14,095 nt of DNA from Candidatus Zambryskibacteria bacterium CG11_big_fil_rev_8_21_14_0_20_42_18. GTDB lineage: Bacteria > Patescibacteriota > Minisyncoccia > Phycocordibacterales > Zambryskibacteraceae. The stretch lies in assembly GCA_002787855.1 (NCBI GenBank), contig PCVB01000029.1, forward strand, positions 1 through 14,095. Reading direction: 5' to 3'. Below, in pieces: positions 1-7,423 of this stretch (position 1 is the first letter of the stretch; each line of letters opens with the position of its first letter). The notes beneath the pieces are model-generated. The model saw only the letters and a program-made list of their open reading frames with translations. It did not search any database and was not told where the DNA came from. Both the position numbers and the translations under genes were made by a program.

Positions 1-10
1 TAAATAACCT

Positions 11-31
11 ACAATTAACAACCGACAATGG
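11..31 (+). repeat. Degenerate 7-bp tandem units (ACAAnnn x3) at the glyQS start
   Basis: Three consecutive 7-mers read ACAATTA, ACAACCG and ACAATGG. The last contains the annotated ATG of glyQS. The middle unit is identical to the unit repeated three times at 10947-10967 (complement) inside ftsK. With only three imperfect units the array could be chance, but the shared ACAACCG suggests a remnant of the same satellite. Confidence 0.4.
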
Positions 32-1383
32 GAGCCAAAGATTCAAATTTAATGGAAAAAGTAATCTCGCTTTGCAAAAGGCGTGGGTTTATTTATCCAG
101 GTTCAGAGATATATGGTGGACTTTCCGGAATCTATGATTATGGCCCACTGGGGACGGAGCTTCGCCATAATATCAAACAGTATTTTTGGAATAAGTTTAT
201 AGCCGAAAGGGAGGATGTATATGGAATGAGTGCCGCAATTTTAATGCCAGCACGCGTGTGGGAGGCGTCAGGCCACACGGAACTTTTTACTGATCCATTA
301 GTTGAATGCAAAATTTGCCATGAACGAATTAGGGCAGATCAACCAGAAGCTATTGCTGATCATGAAGCAGGGCATAAGAAGGAAAAAGTTGAATGGACCG
401 AACCAGTTAAATTTAATCTGTTGGTTGAAACAAAACTAGGTGCGTCAGAAAAATCTAAAATCGATGTGAACTTGCGAGGAGAAATTACTCAAGGTGTACA
501 TGTAAATTTTAAAAATGTTTTAGACTCAATGCATCCAAAAATTCCTTTTGGTATCGGTCAGATTGGTAAAGCTTTTAGAAATGAAATAACGCCGAGAGAC
601 TTTTTATTTAGACAAAGGGAGTTTGAGCAAATGGAATTACAATTCTATGTCGAGCCTAAGGAGGAAGAAGGAAATAAATGGTTTGAATATTGGAAACAGT
701 TTGCTTGGGATTGGTATCTAGGTCTTGGTTTCAAAAAAGAAAGTCTCAGACTTAGACAGCACGCTTCTGATGAAAGGGCTCACTATGCAAAAGATGCTTG
801 GGACATTGAGTTTAATACTCCTATGGGCTGGAAAGAAGCGTGGGGTATTCACCACAGAGCTGATTGGGACTTAAAGCGTCATAGCGAATACTCAAATGTA
901 GATTTGTCATACTTTGACGAAGAAAGAAAGGATAGATTTATTCCCTGGGATATCGAGTGTTCTGGGGGGGTTGATCGAGCGGTTTTATTTGTTTTACTCG
1001 AAGCATACACAGAAGATGAGCTTGGAGGTGAACCGAGAACTTATTTAAAACTTGCGAAAAATATTGCGCCAGTTCGCGCGGCCGTATTCCCGCTTCTTAA
1101 AAATAAACCAGAATTAGTTAAAAAAGCGCGTGAAGTTTATGAGAGCTTAAAGCTAGAAGCTAGAACCAAGAGCCTCGCCCCTATAGTGTTTGATGATAAT
1201 GGCAATATTGGCAAGCGCTACAGAAGACAAGATGAGATAGGTACTCCTTACTGCATTACTATAGATTTTGATACTCTTGACCCTTCGACAAGCTCAGGGC
1301 AAGAGACTGTCACGGTGCGCGACCGAGACAGCGGGGAACAGAAACGGGTAAAGATTTCTGATTTGAAAGTCTCCATCATTTAA
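28..1383 (+). CDS. glyQS: Glycyl-tRNA synthetase, homodimeric class II type
   Basis: Charges tRNA-Gly with glycine in the cytoplasm. The 451-aa protein has the N-terminal GlyRS signature (RRGFIYPGSEIYGG, about residues 18-31), class II motif 2 (FRNE at 183-186 followed by PRDFLFRQREFEQME) and motif 3 (SGGVDR at 312-317). The C-terminal anticodon-binding domain contains GKRYRRQDEIGTP. C94, C97, H112 and H116 form a CxxC...HxxxH set that could bind zinc (inference). Length fits the alpha2 family. D418-Q425 (DPSTSSGQ) is extra: related proteins normally run from FDTL almost directly into TVTVRDRD, and these residues are encoded by a repeat. There is no Shine-Dalgarno before ATG 28. Met9 (ATG at 52), which directly precedes the conserved block, is a plausible alternative start. 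First gene of a same-strand series; the M16 peptidase gene follows after 17 nt. Confidence 0.96.
   Translation: MGAKDSNLMEKVISLCKRRGFIYPGSEIYGGLSGIYDYGPLGTELRHNIKQYFWNKFIAEREDVYGMSAAILMPARVWEASGHTELFTDPLVECKICHERIRADQPEAIADHEAGHKKEKVEWTEPVKFNLLVETKLGASEKSKIDVNLRGEITQGVHVNFKNVLDSMHPKIPFGIGQIGKAFRNEITPRDFLFRQREFEQMELQFYVEPKEEEGNKWFEYWKQFAWDWYLGLGFKKESLRLRQHASDERAHYAKDAWDIEFNTPMGWKEAWGIHHRADWDLKRHSEYSNVDLSYFDEERKDRFIPWDIECSGGVDRAVLFVLLEAYTEDELGGEPRTYLKLAKNIAPVRAAVFPLLKNKPELVKKAREVYESLKLEARTKSLAPIVFDDNGNIGKRYRRQDEIGTPYCITIDFDTLDPSTSSGQETVTVRDRDSGEQKRVKISDLKVSII
1279..1303 (+). repeat. REP-like palindromic repeat copy 1, inside glyQS
   Basis: The core CCCTTCGACAAGCTCAGGG lies at 1281-1299, with CCCT/AGGG arms around a non-pairing centre. 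The 25 bp of 1279-1303 are identical to the reverse complement of 10923-10947 in ftsK. In the gene's frame it encodes DPSTSSGQ (residues 418-425). It falls at a turn between two conserved segments of the anticodon-binding domain, so it appears to be an in-frame insertion tolerated in a surface loop. Confidence 0.85.
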
Positions 1384-1400
1384 GGTATTCTATCTTTCTA

Positions 1401-2672
1401 ATGAATTTCAAGAAAACTACACTTTCTAATGGATTAAGAGTTATCACTGTCCCTACCAAGGGGAATCCGGCAGTGATGGTTTTGGTTATGGTTGAGACCG
1501 GCTCTAACTATGAGACAAAAGCGCAAAACGGCCTCTCGCATTTTCTGGAGCATATGTGTTTTAAGGGCACTTTAAAGAGGCCAGGGGAAGGTGATATTCC
1601 AAAAGAACTAGATTCTTTGGGGGCGCAAAATAACGCTTTCACATCCAATGAGATGACCGGTTATTATGCCAAAGCGTCCAAAAAACACTTCTCAAAACTT
1701 TTTGATATTGTTTCTGATCTCTATCTAAATCCAACATTACCAAAGAGAGATATTGAAAAAGAGGGTGGCGTCGTATTAGAAGAGTTGAGCATGTATGAAG
1801 ATAAGCCGGAGCGGACTGTGTGGGACATTCTGGCTAAATTGATGTATGGCGATGTGCCAGCAGGACGTAGCATCATCGGTACGCGCAAAAATATCAAAAG
1901 TTTTACTCGCGCTGATTTTGTTAATTATCGTAACAAGCATTACGTTGCCCCTGCCACTATTGTTATTGTGGCCGGTGATGTTAAAGAGTTGCAGGTGATA
2001 GGGGAGGTAAGGAAAAATTTTAAAAATATATCTACAAAGAGAAAATCGACAAAACCAAAAGTTGTAGAAAAACAAAAATCACCCAGACTGCTCATCCAGC
2101 AAAAGAAAACCAACCAAAATCATATGGTTATGGCTTTCCGCACCTTTAATGCTAGGGATAGAAGAATTCCTGCTCTAATTGTTTTGTCCGAGATTTTAGG
2201 AAAAGGTATGTCCTCCCGCCTCTTCTACAAATTACGCGATGAGATGGGGGTTTGCTATTACGTCCGAGCCGACCACAACCAAGCCACAAATTACGGGACC
2301 TTTACCATTGCTGTGGGGGCAAATGTTTCTCGCACTGAAGAGGTTGTGGGAGTTCTTTTGGAGGAATGTAAAAAACTGACTGAAACCCTTGTTTCCGAAG
2401 AGGAACTACAGAAAGTTAAAGAGCACCATGTCGGGAATTTGCATATGAGTTTGGAAACAACAGATGCTATGGCCGAGTTTTATGCAGGTCAGGAAATAAT
2501 TTTTAGGAAGCTCAAGACACCTCAAGAACTTGAAAAAGAGATTCGTAAAGTGACGGCGGGAGACGTCATGAAGGTAGCTAAAGATATCTTTAGAAACGAC
2601 AGACTAAATCTAGCTATTGTCGGTGATGTTTCTCGTCAAAAAGCGATCAAAAAGGCCCTTTCATTTAAATAA
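1401..2672 (+). CDS. M16 family zinc metallopeptidase (processing-peptidase-like)
   Basis: A zinc-dependent endopeptidase of the pitrilysin/M16 family; the substrate cannot be read from sequence. The 423-aa protein starts with the family-typical LSNGLRVI strand. It carries the inverted zinc motif HFLEH (H47, E50, H51), with the third ligand expected in LEEL (E127 or E128) about 76 residues on. The second, non-catalytic half holds SSRLFYKLRDEMGVCYYV (about 269-286), the usual C-domain signature. The length of about 420 aa is typical of single-chain bacterial M16B proteins, which pair two such halves. No signal peptide is seen, so it is probably cytoplasmic. No Shine-Dalgarno: the 17-nt gap after glyQS is TA-rich. 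perM-like follows after 15 nt. Assignment to family is firm; physiological role is unknown. Confidence 0.93.
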   Translation: MNFKKTTLSNGLRVITVPTKGNPAVMVLVMVETGSNYETKAQNGLSHFLEHMCFKGTLKRPGEGDIPKELDSLGAQNNAFTSNEMTGYYAKASKKHFSKLFDIVSDLYLNPTLPKRDIEKEGGVVLEELSMYEDKPERTVWDILAKLMYGDVPAGRSIIGTRKNIKSFTRADFVNYRNKHYVAPATIVIVAGDVKELQVIGEVRKNFKNISTKRKSTKPKVVEKQKSPRLLIQQKKTNQNHMVMAFRTFNARDRRIPALIVLSEILGKGMSSRLFYKLRDEMGVCYYVRADHNQATNYGTFTIAVGANVSRTEEVVGVLLEECKKLTETLVSEEELQKVKEHHVGNLHMSLETTDAMAEFYAGQEIIFRKLKTPQELEKEIRKVTAGDVMKVAKDIFRNDRLNLAIVGDVSRQKAIKKALSFK

Positions 2673-2687
2673 TGTTATTATAATTTC

Positions 2688-3755
2688 ATGAATAATACTG
2701 GGAAATTAGATATAACTATCAATAGTTGGGTACGAGCCCTATTTGTATTAATCATATTTTACGCCCTGTTTCTGATAAAAGAATTTGTTTTGGTTATTAT
2801 CGTTTCGGTTGTTATCGCTTCAGCCATAGAGCCAGTCGTTGTGTGGACTAAGAAAAGGAAAATCCCCCGTCTTCCCGTAGTGCTTCTGGTCTATTTTTTC
2901 TTGGCAGTTATATTTGCCGGGCTCTTCTATTTTCTCGTTCTTCCGCTTGTTGGTGACATTTCAGACTTTGTCAGAACGCTGACCATATACTTTAATTCGC
3001 TCACAAGTGGTGGGATTCTTTCCGATATGTTTAGAACCCAAAACTTGTTTACAGGTTTCGACACCCCCATTTTAGTTAGGGAGTTAAGTACGCACTTAAA
3101 TTCTTTAGCGAACTTTCTCTCTAACGGTGTTTTCTCAAGCCTCTCCACAATCTTTGGCGGAATTCTAAACTTTGTTCTCATATTGGTTCTGTCTTTCTAT
3201 CTAGTGGTGCAAGATGATGGTGTCAGCAAGTTTTTGAAAACGATTACTCCATTAAAACACGAGCAATACATAGTTGATTTGTGGAGACGTTCACAAATCA
3301 AGATTGGACTTTGGATGCAGGGGCAACTTATTTCGTCCGCTTTAGTGATGATACTTGTTTATATTGGTCTCTTGTTTATAGGTATTCCAAATGCTTTGTT
3401 GCTTGCAGTTCTTGCGGGGATATTTGAACTCATACCACTTTTCGGTGCCACTTTGGCAGCAATACCCGCTATATTTATTGCATACATATCAGGCGGTATA
3501 ACTATTGCTCTCATTGTGGTGGGGCTTTACATTCTTATCCAGCAGTTGGAAGGTAATCTCATCTATCCTCTGGTAGTTAAGAAAATGGTTGGTGTACCGC
3601 CAATTATATCAATTATGGCCTTGGTTATCGGGGGAACTCTGGCAGGCTTTCTTGGAGTGCTTATATCGGTGCCAGTGGCAGCTGTGATTATGGAACTTGT
3701 CGCCGACTTTGATGCTCGTAAACTTGCTCAAGTGTCAAAAGATAGTTCTGCTTAG
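2688..3755 (+). CDS. AI-2E family (PerM-like) membrane transporter
   Basis: A polytopic inner-membrane protein of the AI-2E/PerM family, whose members are reported as exporters or antiporters of differing substrates; the substrate here is unknown. The 355-aa protein has paired N-terminal hydrophobic segments (about 15-42 and 62-90), a soluble middle segment (about 95-150), then several more helices. The conserved family stretch LAGIFELIPLFGATLAAIPA (about 242-261) is present, followed by QQLEGNLIYPLVVKKMVGVPP, another family hallmark. The short polar tail DARKLAQVSKDSSA is cytoplasmic by inference. Length is normal. It sits 15 nt after the M16 gene and 8 nt before metG, so it is probably co-transcribed. 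A TATAAT at 2679-2684 lies directly before the ATG but no -35 partner is visible. Confidence 0.9.
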   Translation: MNNTGKLDITINSWVRALFVLIIFYALFLIKEFVLVIIVSVVIASAIEPVVVWTKKRKIPRLPVVLLVYFFLAVIFAGLFYFLVLPLVGDISDFVRTLTIYFNSLTSGGILSDMFRTQNLFTGFDTPILVRELSTHLNSLANFLSNGVFSSLSTIFGGILNFVLILVLSFYLVVQDDGVSKFLKTITPLKHEQYIVDLWRRSQIKIGLWMQGQLISSALVMILVYIGLLFIGIPNALLLAVLAGIFELIPLFGATLAAIPAIFIAYISGGITIALIVVGLYILIQQLEGNLIYPLVVKKMVGVPPIISIMALVIGGTLAGFLGVLISVPVAAVIMELVADFDARKLAQVSKDSSA

Positions 3756-3763
3756 TATTATTT

Positions 3764-5185
3764 ATGTCCCAAAACAAAAGTTTTTATATCACTACGACGC
3801 TACCCTACGTCAACGCAGAACCGCATATCGGTTTTGCTTTAGAAATTTTGCAAGCGGACGTATTGGCAAGATGGAAGCAGTGGGAGTTGGGAGATGGTAA
3901 TGTATTTTTTAATACAGGCACGGATGAGCATGGCCAAAAGATTTTTGAAGCGGCAACAAGAACTGGAGAAAAAGTAGAGTCATATGTTGAAAAATACGCT
4001 CAGGAGTTTAAAAAACTGAAAGAAATTCTTGGTTTATCGGACAACCTAAGGTTCATCCGTACCACTGATGAACGTCATATCAGGGCTGCGCAAGAATTGT
4101 GGCACAAATGTAAAAAAGATATTTATAAGAAGGAATTTGAAGGACTTTATTGTGTGGGATGCGAGAGATTTCTAACTCAAAGAGATCTAGTAAATGGAAA
4201 ATGTTCTATTCATAATACTGAGCCACAGTTATTGAGAGAAAAAAATTGGTTCTTCAGATTTAGTAAATATGAAAAAGAACTCCTCAAATATTTGGAAGAT
4301 CCAAAAGTTATTATCCCAGACTGGCGCAGAGCAGAGGCGATAAACTTTGTGAAAGAGGGACTAGAAGATTTCAGTATCTCAAGAGACAAGAGTCGTTTAA
4401 CTTGGGGCATTCCAGTCCCCAACGACGATACACAAGTAATTTATGTCTGGTTTGATGCTTTGACTAGTTATATCTCCACTCTAGGTTGGCCTGATGAAAA
4501 AGGAGACTTTAAAAAATTTTGGCAAGAAGGACACACGCTACAATTGGCGGGGAAGGATCAGGTAAGATTTCAGTCTCTTATGTGGCAAGCAATGTTAATG
4601 TCTGCAGGTATTAAGAATACTGACCAGGTTTTTTATCATGGGTTTATAAATTCCGGCGGACAGAAGATGAGTAAGTCGTTGGGCAATGTTATAAATCCTT
4701 ACGATATGGTTAAAAAATATGGCACAGATGCAACCCGTTATCTTTTATTACGCCATGTGCATTCCACAGAAGATACTGATGTTACTTGGGGGAGATTGGA
4801 CGAGTGGTACGAAGCCGGATTAGTAAACGGTCTTGGTAATCTAGTGTCTCGCATTATGAAATTGGCCGAAGATAATATCGATGAAACTACTGACTGGGAT
4901 ACCCATGGTTACAATTTCTCTGGATATACTAAGGAAAAACTAGACGAATACAGAGAGGACCTAGTGATGGATTATATATGGAGCAAAATCGCTGAACTAG
5001 ATAAAAAAATTCAGGACAAAAAACCTTGGGAAACAAAAGATAAAAAAGTTATCACTGATTTGGTAGAAGAATTAGGTCAGATTGCATATAACCTTAAGTC
5101 TTTTATGCCTAAAACTTCCGAAAAGATTATAGAATCTATAAAAGTAAATAAAAAACCAGAAAATCTTTTCCCACGCCAAGATTAG
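3764..5185 (+). CDS. metG: Methionyl-tRNA synthetase, short form
   Basis: Charges initiator and elongator tRNA-Met. Class I signatures are clear: PYVNAEPHIGF with the HIGH variant HIGF at 21-24, and KMSKS at 301-305. The connective-peptide knuckle has C130, C133, C147 and H150, consistent with one zinc site of CxxC...CxxH type. WFDALTSYIS and the AGKDQVRFQSLMW region are typical of MetRS. The helical anticodon domain runs to the end. The protein stops at 473 aa with no C-terminal Trbp111/EMAP-like tRNA-binding domain, the short architecture common in reduced genomes. It lies 8 nt after the PerM-like gene, and the tatD-like gene follows after 26 nt. No Shine-Dalgarno: the start is preceded by TAGTATTATTT. 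Confidence 0.97.
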   Translation: MSQNKSFYITTTLPYVNAEPHIGFALEILQADVLARWKQWELGDGNVFFNTGTDEHGQKIFEAATRTGEKVESYVEKYAQEFKKLKEILGLSDNLRFIRTTDERHIRAAQELWHKCKKDIYKKEFEGLYCVGCERFLTQRDLVNGKCSIHNTEPQLLREKNWFFRFSKYEKELLKYLEDPKVIIPDWRRAEAINFVKEGLEDFSISRDKSRLTWGIPVPNDDTQVIYVWFDALTSYISTLGWPDEKGDFKKFWQEGHTLQLAGKDQVRFQSLMWQAMLMSAGIKNTDQVFYHGFINSGGQKMSKSLGNVINPYDMVKKYGTDATRYLLLRHVHSTEDTDVTWGRLDEWYEAGLVNGLGNLVSRIMKLAEDNIDETTDWDTHGYNFSGYTKEKLDEYREDLVMDYIWSKIAELDKKIQDKKPWETKDKKVITDLVEELGQIAYNLKSFMPKTSEKIIESIKVNKKPENLFPRQD

Positions 5186-5211
5186 TTCAATTAGCTCACT
5201 ATAAATAAATA

Positions 5212-5982
5212 ATGCCAAAATATTTTGATATCCACTCTCACCTGAATTCTTCTCACTATCAAAATGACCTTGAGGAGGTTACAGGAAGACTAAGAGAAAC
5301 AGAGACTTATACGATAGTGGTGGGAACGGATTTAGAATCTTCTACCAGAGCGGTTGAATTGGCAGATAAATACCAAGAAATCTATGCTTCCGTGGGAATT
5401 CATCCAGTGGACGATTCTGATAAAAATAGCGATATATCGCTATTTTCTGAATTAGTTAAACATCCGAAAGTTGTGGCAATAGGGGAGTGCGGTATGGATT
5501 TCTTCCACGCCGATAAACAAGCTGACCTTGAGAGGCAGAAGAAACTTTTTTTAGAGCAGATAGATTTTGCTATCTCTCATGACAAACCTCTCATGCTTCA
5601 TGTTCGTGATGCTTATGAAGAAGTTCTTGCCATCCTAGGACCATTAAAAAAAATTCACGGACCGAAACTTCTGGGCAATGTTCATTTCTTTGCCAGTGGT
5701 ATCGATGTCGCAAGAAGATTTTTTGATATTGGATTCACCATTTCTTTTACTGGAGTGGTGACATTCACCCATGACTATGATGAGGTTATAAAATCAGCCC
5801 CACTTGACAAGATTATGTCGGAAACTGACTCGCCCTATGTCACCCCCGTACCCAATAGGGGCAAACGTAACGAGCCTTCTTATGTGGCTGGGGTTGTCAA
5901 AAAAATTGCAGAGATTAGAGGGGAAGACGAAGAGACAGTTAGGACGGCCCTTGTCAATAATGCGCTTTCTATGATAGGCTAG
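5212..5982 (+). CDS. TatD family metal-dependent hydrolase / DNase
   Basis: A TIM-barrel metallohydrolase of the TatD family, whose characterised members are 3'-5' exonucleases or DNases. The 256-aa protein has the expected metal ligands in order: H8-S-H10 (FDIHSH), E92 (GECGMDF), H130 (MLHVRD), H158 (NVHFFAS) and D206 (ETDSPYVTP). NRGKRNEPSYV is the family C-terminal motif. Length is normal. The usual HCHLD motif is here HSHLN. The location directly after metG is a common bacterial pairing. rpsF starts 8 nt downstream. The coding sequence holds a 24-bp perfect palindrome at 5423-5446, in the variable loop between the GIHP strand and the HPKVVAIGE strand. The exact substrate is not predictable. 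Confidence 0.93.
   Translation: MPKYFDIHSHLNSSHYQNDLEEVTGRLRETETYTIVVGTDLESSTRAVELADKYQEIYASVGIHPVDDSDKNSDISLFSELVKHPKVVAIGECGMDFFHADKQADLERQKKLFLEQIDFAISHDKPLMLHVRDAYEEVLAILGPLKKIHGPKLLGNVHFFASGIDVARRFFDIGFTISFTGVVTFTHDYDEVIKSAPLDKIMSETDSPYVTPVPNRGKRNEPSYVAGVVKKIAEIRGEDEETVRTALVNNALSMIG
5423..5446. repeat. 24-bp perfect palindrome inside the TatD gene
   Basis: Arms of 12 bp (AAAATAGCGATA and its complement) meet with no loop at 5434/5435. The transcript could form a hairpin with a GCGAU...AUCGC core and end in U-rich CUAUUUUCU, somewhat like a weak intrinsic terminator. It encodes KNSDISLF in a loop of the protein. Arms this long are very unlikely by chance in a 14-kb window. Confidence 0.7.
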
Positions 5983-5990
5983 TTCAACTT

Positions 5991-6431
5991 ATGAGAAATA
6001 AAGAAGCTAACAGGGAAGGGTTCACTGTCTACGAACTGGGCTATTTAATCTTGCCTAGTATTCCAGAAGATAGGCTGGGTGATGTCGTGTCTCTGATTAG
6101 AAATGTTATTACCGCACAAGAGGGTATTGAGATTGATGCTGAAGCCCCTATCAAACAGGATTTAGCTTACTCTATGACTAAGATCATAGGCGCCAGCCGA
6201 TATGTGGTCTCCGATGCCTATCTTGGTTGGATTAAGTTTGAAGTAGAGCCAGCTAAAATTGGCGCCATCAAAGATGGGGTAGAGAAAATGGGTGAAGTGT
6301 TGAGATTTCTTTTAATCAAGGCGCCTCGCGAGACGACCTTTACTTTGGCCAAGGCCGCCAAGGCCAGGGAAGTAGTTGAAGAAAGGCCAGAGCCCACTAC
6401 TGTTCCTGTTGAAGAAGCAGTGATAAACTAA
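5991..6431 (+). CDS. rpsF: 30S ribosomal protein bS6
   Basis: Small-subunit protein that pairs with bS18 on the 16S rRNA platform. The 146-aa product has the S6 ferredoxin-like pattern: YELGYLILPSIPEDRLGDVV, the central AYSMTKIIGASRYVVSDAYLGWIKFEVEP strands, then KIGAIKDGVEKMGEVLRFLLIKAPR. The tail (KAREVVEERPEPTTVPVEEA) is a charged, disordered extension beyond the core fold. Identification is strengthened by the order rpsF-ssb-rpsR, one of the most conserved bacterial clusters. ssb starts 4 nt after the stop. There is no Shine-Dalgarno before the ATG (GTTCAACTT precedes it). The N-terminal 10-12 residues precede the first strand, so a later start cannot be excluded, but no better start codon is seen. 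Confidence 0.93.
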   Translation: MRNKEANREGFTVYELGYLILPSIPEDRLGDVVSLIRNVITAQEGIEIDAEAPIKQDLAYSMTKIIGASRYVVSDAYLGWIKFEVEPAKIGAIKDGVEKMGEVLRFLLIKAPRETTFTLAKAAKAREVVEERPEPTTVPVEEAVIN

Positions 6432-6435
6432 ATCT

Positions 6436-6900
6436 ATGTATTACAATCGCGCTATTATTGTTGGCAACTTGACTCGTGACCCAGAGCTTCGGGCTCTTCC
6501 TTCTGGCGTGCAAATAGCCACCATCGGCGTGGCCACGAATCGGGTTTGGAAAGATAAGAACGGTGCCAAACAAGAATCGACTGATTATCACAATGTGGTT
6601 GTCTTTGGTAGGCAGGCGGAAACTTCTGCGCAATATTTACGAAAGGGTGCTTCTGTTTTGGTAGAAGGTAGAATGCAGACTCGAAGTTGGGACGCCGCCG
6701 ATGGCACCAAGAAATATCGTACCGAAGTAGTTGCCGATAGGATTCAATTTGGTCCTAGACGTGATAGTACTGCTCCGGCCACTGCCCCCAGCGATGCTAA
6801 AGAAGACCAGTCCGCGCAGGCCGGTGCTCAAGAATCTCCAGCTATCGACACCATTGACTATCCAGAAGCCAACGTTAATCCTGACGATATTCCATTTTAA
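6436..6900 (+). CDS. ssb: Single-stranded DNA-binding protein
   Basis: Binds and protects single-stranded DNA during replication and repair, and recruits partners through its C-terminal tip. The 154-aa protein opens with the OB-fold signature YYNRAIIVGNLTRDPELR, continues with the ATNRVWKD and STDYHNVVVFGRQAE segments and LVEGRMQTRSW, with the OB domain ending near residue 108 (RIQFGP). A low-complexity Ala/Ser/Asp linker follows and the protein ends in the canonical acidic tip DDIPF. The linker is short. It is embedded between rpsF (4 nt) and rpsR (1 nt), so it is translated from the same message. The start is preceded by AACTAAATCT, with no Shine-Dalgarno. Confidence 0.97.
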   Translation: MYYNRAIIVGNLTRDPELRALPSGVQIATIGVATNRVWKDKNGAKQESTDYHNVVVFGRQAETSAQYLRKGASVLVEGRMQTRSWDAADGTKKYRTEVVADRIQFGPRRDSTAPATAPSDAKEDQSAQAGAQESPAIDTIDYPEANVNPDDIPF

Positions 6901-6901
6901 C

Positions 6902-7105
6902 ATGAGAAAACAAAACTATTTCAAAGAAAATAAAATTGAGCATATCGACTATAAAGATGTTGATACCCTCAAGAAGTTTTTGACTTCCCACTCTCGTATT
7001 CAATCTCGTAAGCGTTCTAGTGTTCCTTCAAAGTTTGAACGCCAACTTGCTCTAGCTATCAAGAGAGCTCGTTTCTTGGGCCTTCTCCCATACGTGTCCC
7101 GATAA
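6902..7105 (+). CDS. rpsR: 30S ribosomal protein bS18
   Basis: A 67-aa ribosomal protein that binds next to bS6. Recognised by NYFKENKIEHIDYKDVDTLKKF followed by SRIQSRKRSSVPSKFERQLALAIKRARFLGLLPY, the S18 core and its conserved C-terminal helix. The N-terminal cysteines found in zinc-binding S18 versions are absent, so this is a cysteine-free form. The ATG at 6902 is chosen because it follows the ssb stop by one base and gives the normal S18 length; an open frame continues upstream across ssb but would give an unrelated N-terminus. No rplI (bL9) follows, unlike many bacteria where it ends this cluster; its absence elsewhere in the genome cannot be judged here. Confidence 0.95.
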   Translation: MRKQNYFKENKIEHIDYKDVDTLKKFLTSHSRIQSRKRSSVPSKFERQLALAIKRARFLGLLPYVSR

Positions 7106-7132
7106 AAGAGGGGCGTGTCCCACTAAGTAGGT

Positions 7133-7138
7133 TATAAT
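7133..7138 (+). promoter_or_regulatory. Possible -10 box (TATAAT) giving a leaderless start
   Basis: A perfect TATAAT ends 6 nt before the GTG at 7145, so a transcript starting at the usual distance would begin at or next to the start codon. No recognisable -35 sequence lies 16-18 bp upstream. The GGGGCGTGTCCC just before it could form only a 4-bp stem and is not a convincing terminator. Confidence 0.4.
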
Positions 7139-7144
7139 TTAATA

Positions 7145-7423
7145 GTGCGTATACCATACTTTATTCAAGGCGCGCTTTTCGGCCCAGCACTAATTGGGCT
7201 GACACTTATGTTGAAAGTAATATGTCCTGCGTCCGCCGATGCGGGATGTTTCGCCGATAATCTTGCTGTCCCTATTTTCCTACCCCTGATCTTTGTTTAC
7301 AATGTTGTTGATGAAAATTTAGTTATGATCCATGAACTATGGTTCCTGCTTCTTTACTGGAGTTTTGTCGGTCTCCTGATTGGTTTTATATTCGATCTGC
7401 GTAATCGCCGGTCTCTGTATTAA
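7145..7423 (+). CDS. Small hydrophobic membrane protein, unknown function
   Basis: I do not recognise this 92-aa protein. It has three hydrophobic stretches (about 7-27, 40-54 and 62-82) with two cysteines (C28 and C35) around a short loop, and ends in the positively charged RNRRSLY. This suggests a small integral membrane protein with a cytoplasmic C-terminus. The GTG start is chosen because it precedes MRIPYFIQ and follows a TATAAT by 6 nt; the next Met is inside the first hydrophobic segment. The last 38 nt overlap the 3' end of efp on the opposite strand. The amino-acid composition is typical of a real membrane protein, but there is no homology evidence. Confidence 0.6.
   Translation: MRIPYFIQGALFGPALIGLTLMLKVICPASADAGCFADNLAVPIFLPLIFVYNVVDENLVMIHELWFLLLYWSFVGLLIGFIFDLRNRRSLY

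Noticed and set aside
962..968. Run of seven G in glyQS, a possible indel site
   Set aside because: The reading frame is intact across it and gives the expected motif 3 (SGGVDR), so no frameshift is present.
6731..6901. Upstream in-frame extension of the rpsR reading frame
   Set aside because: It overlaps ssb in another frame and encodes nothing S18-like; the ATG at 6902 gives the normal bS18 length.
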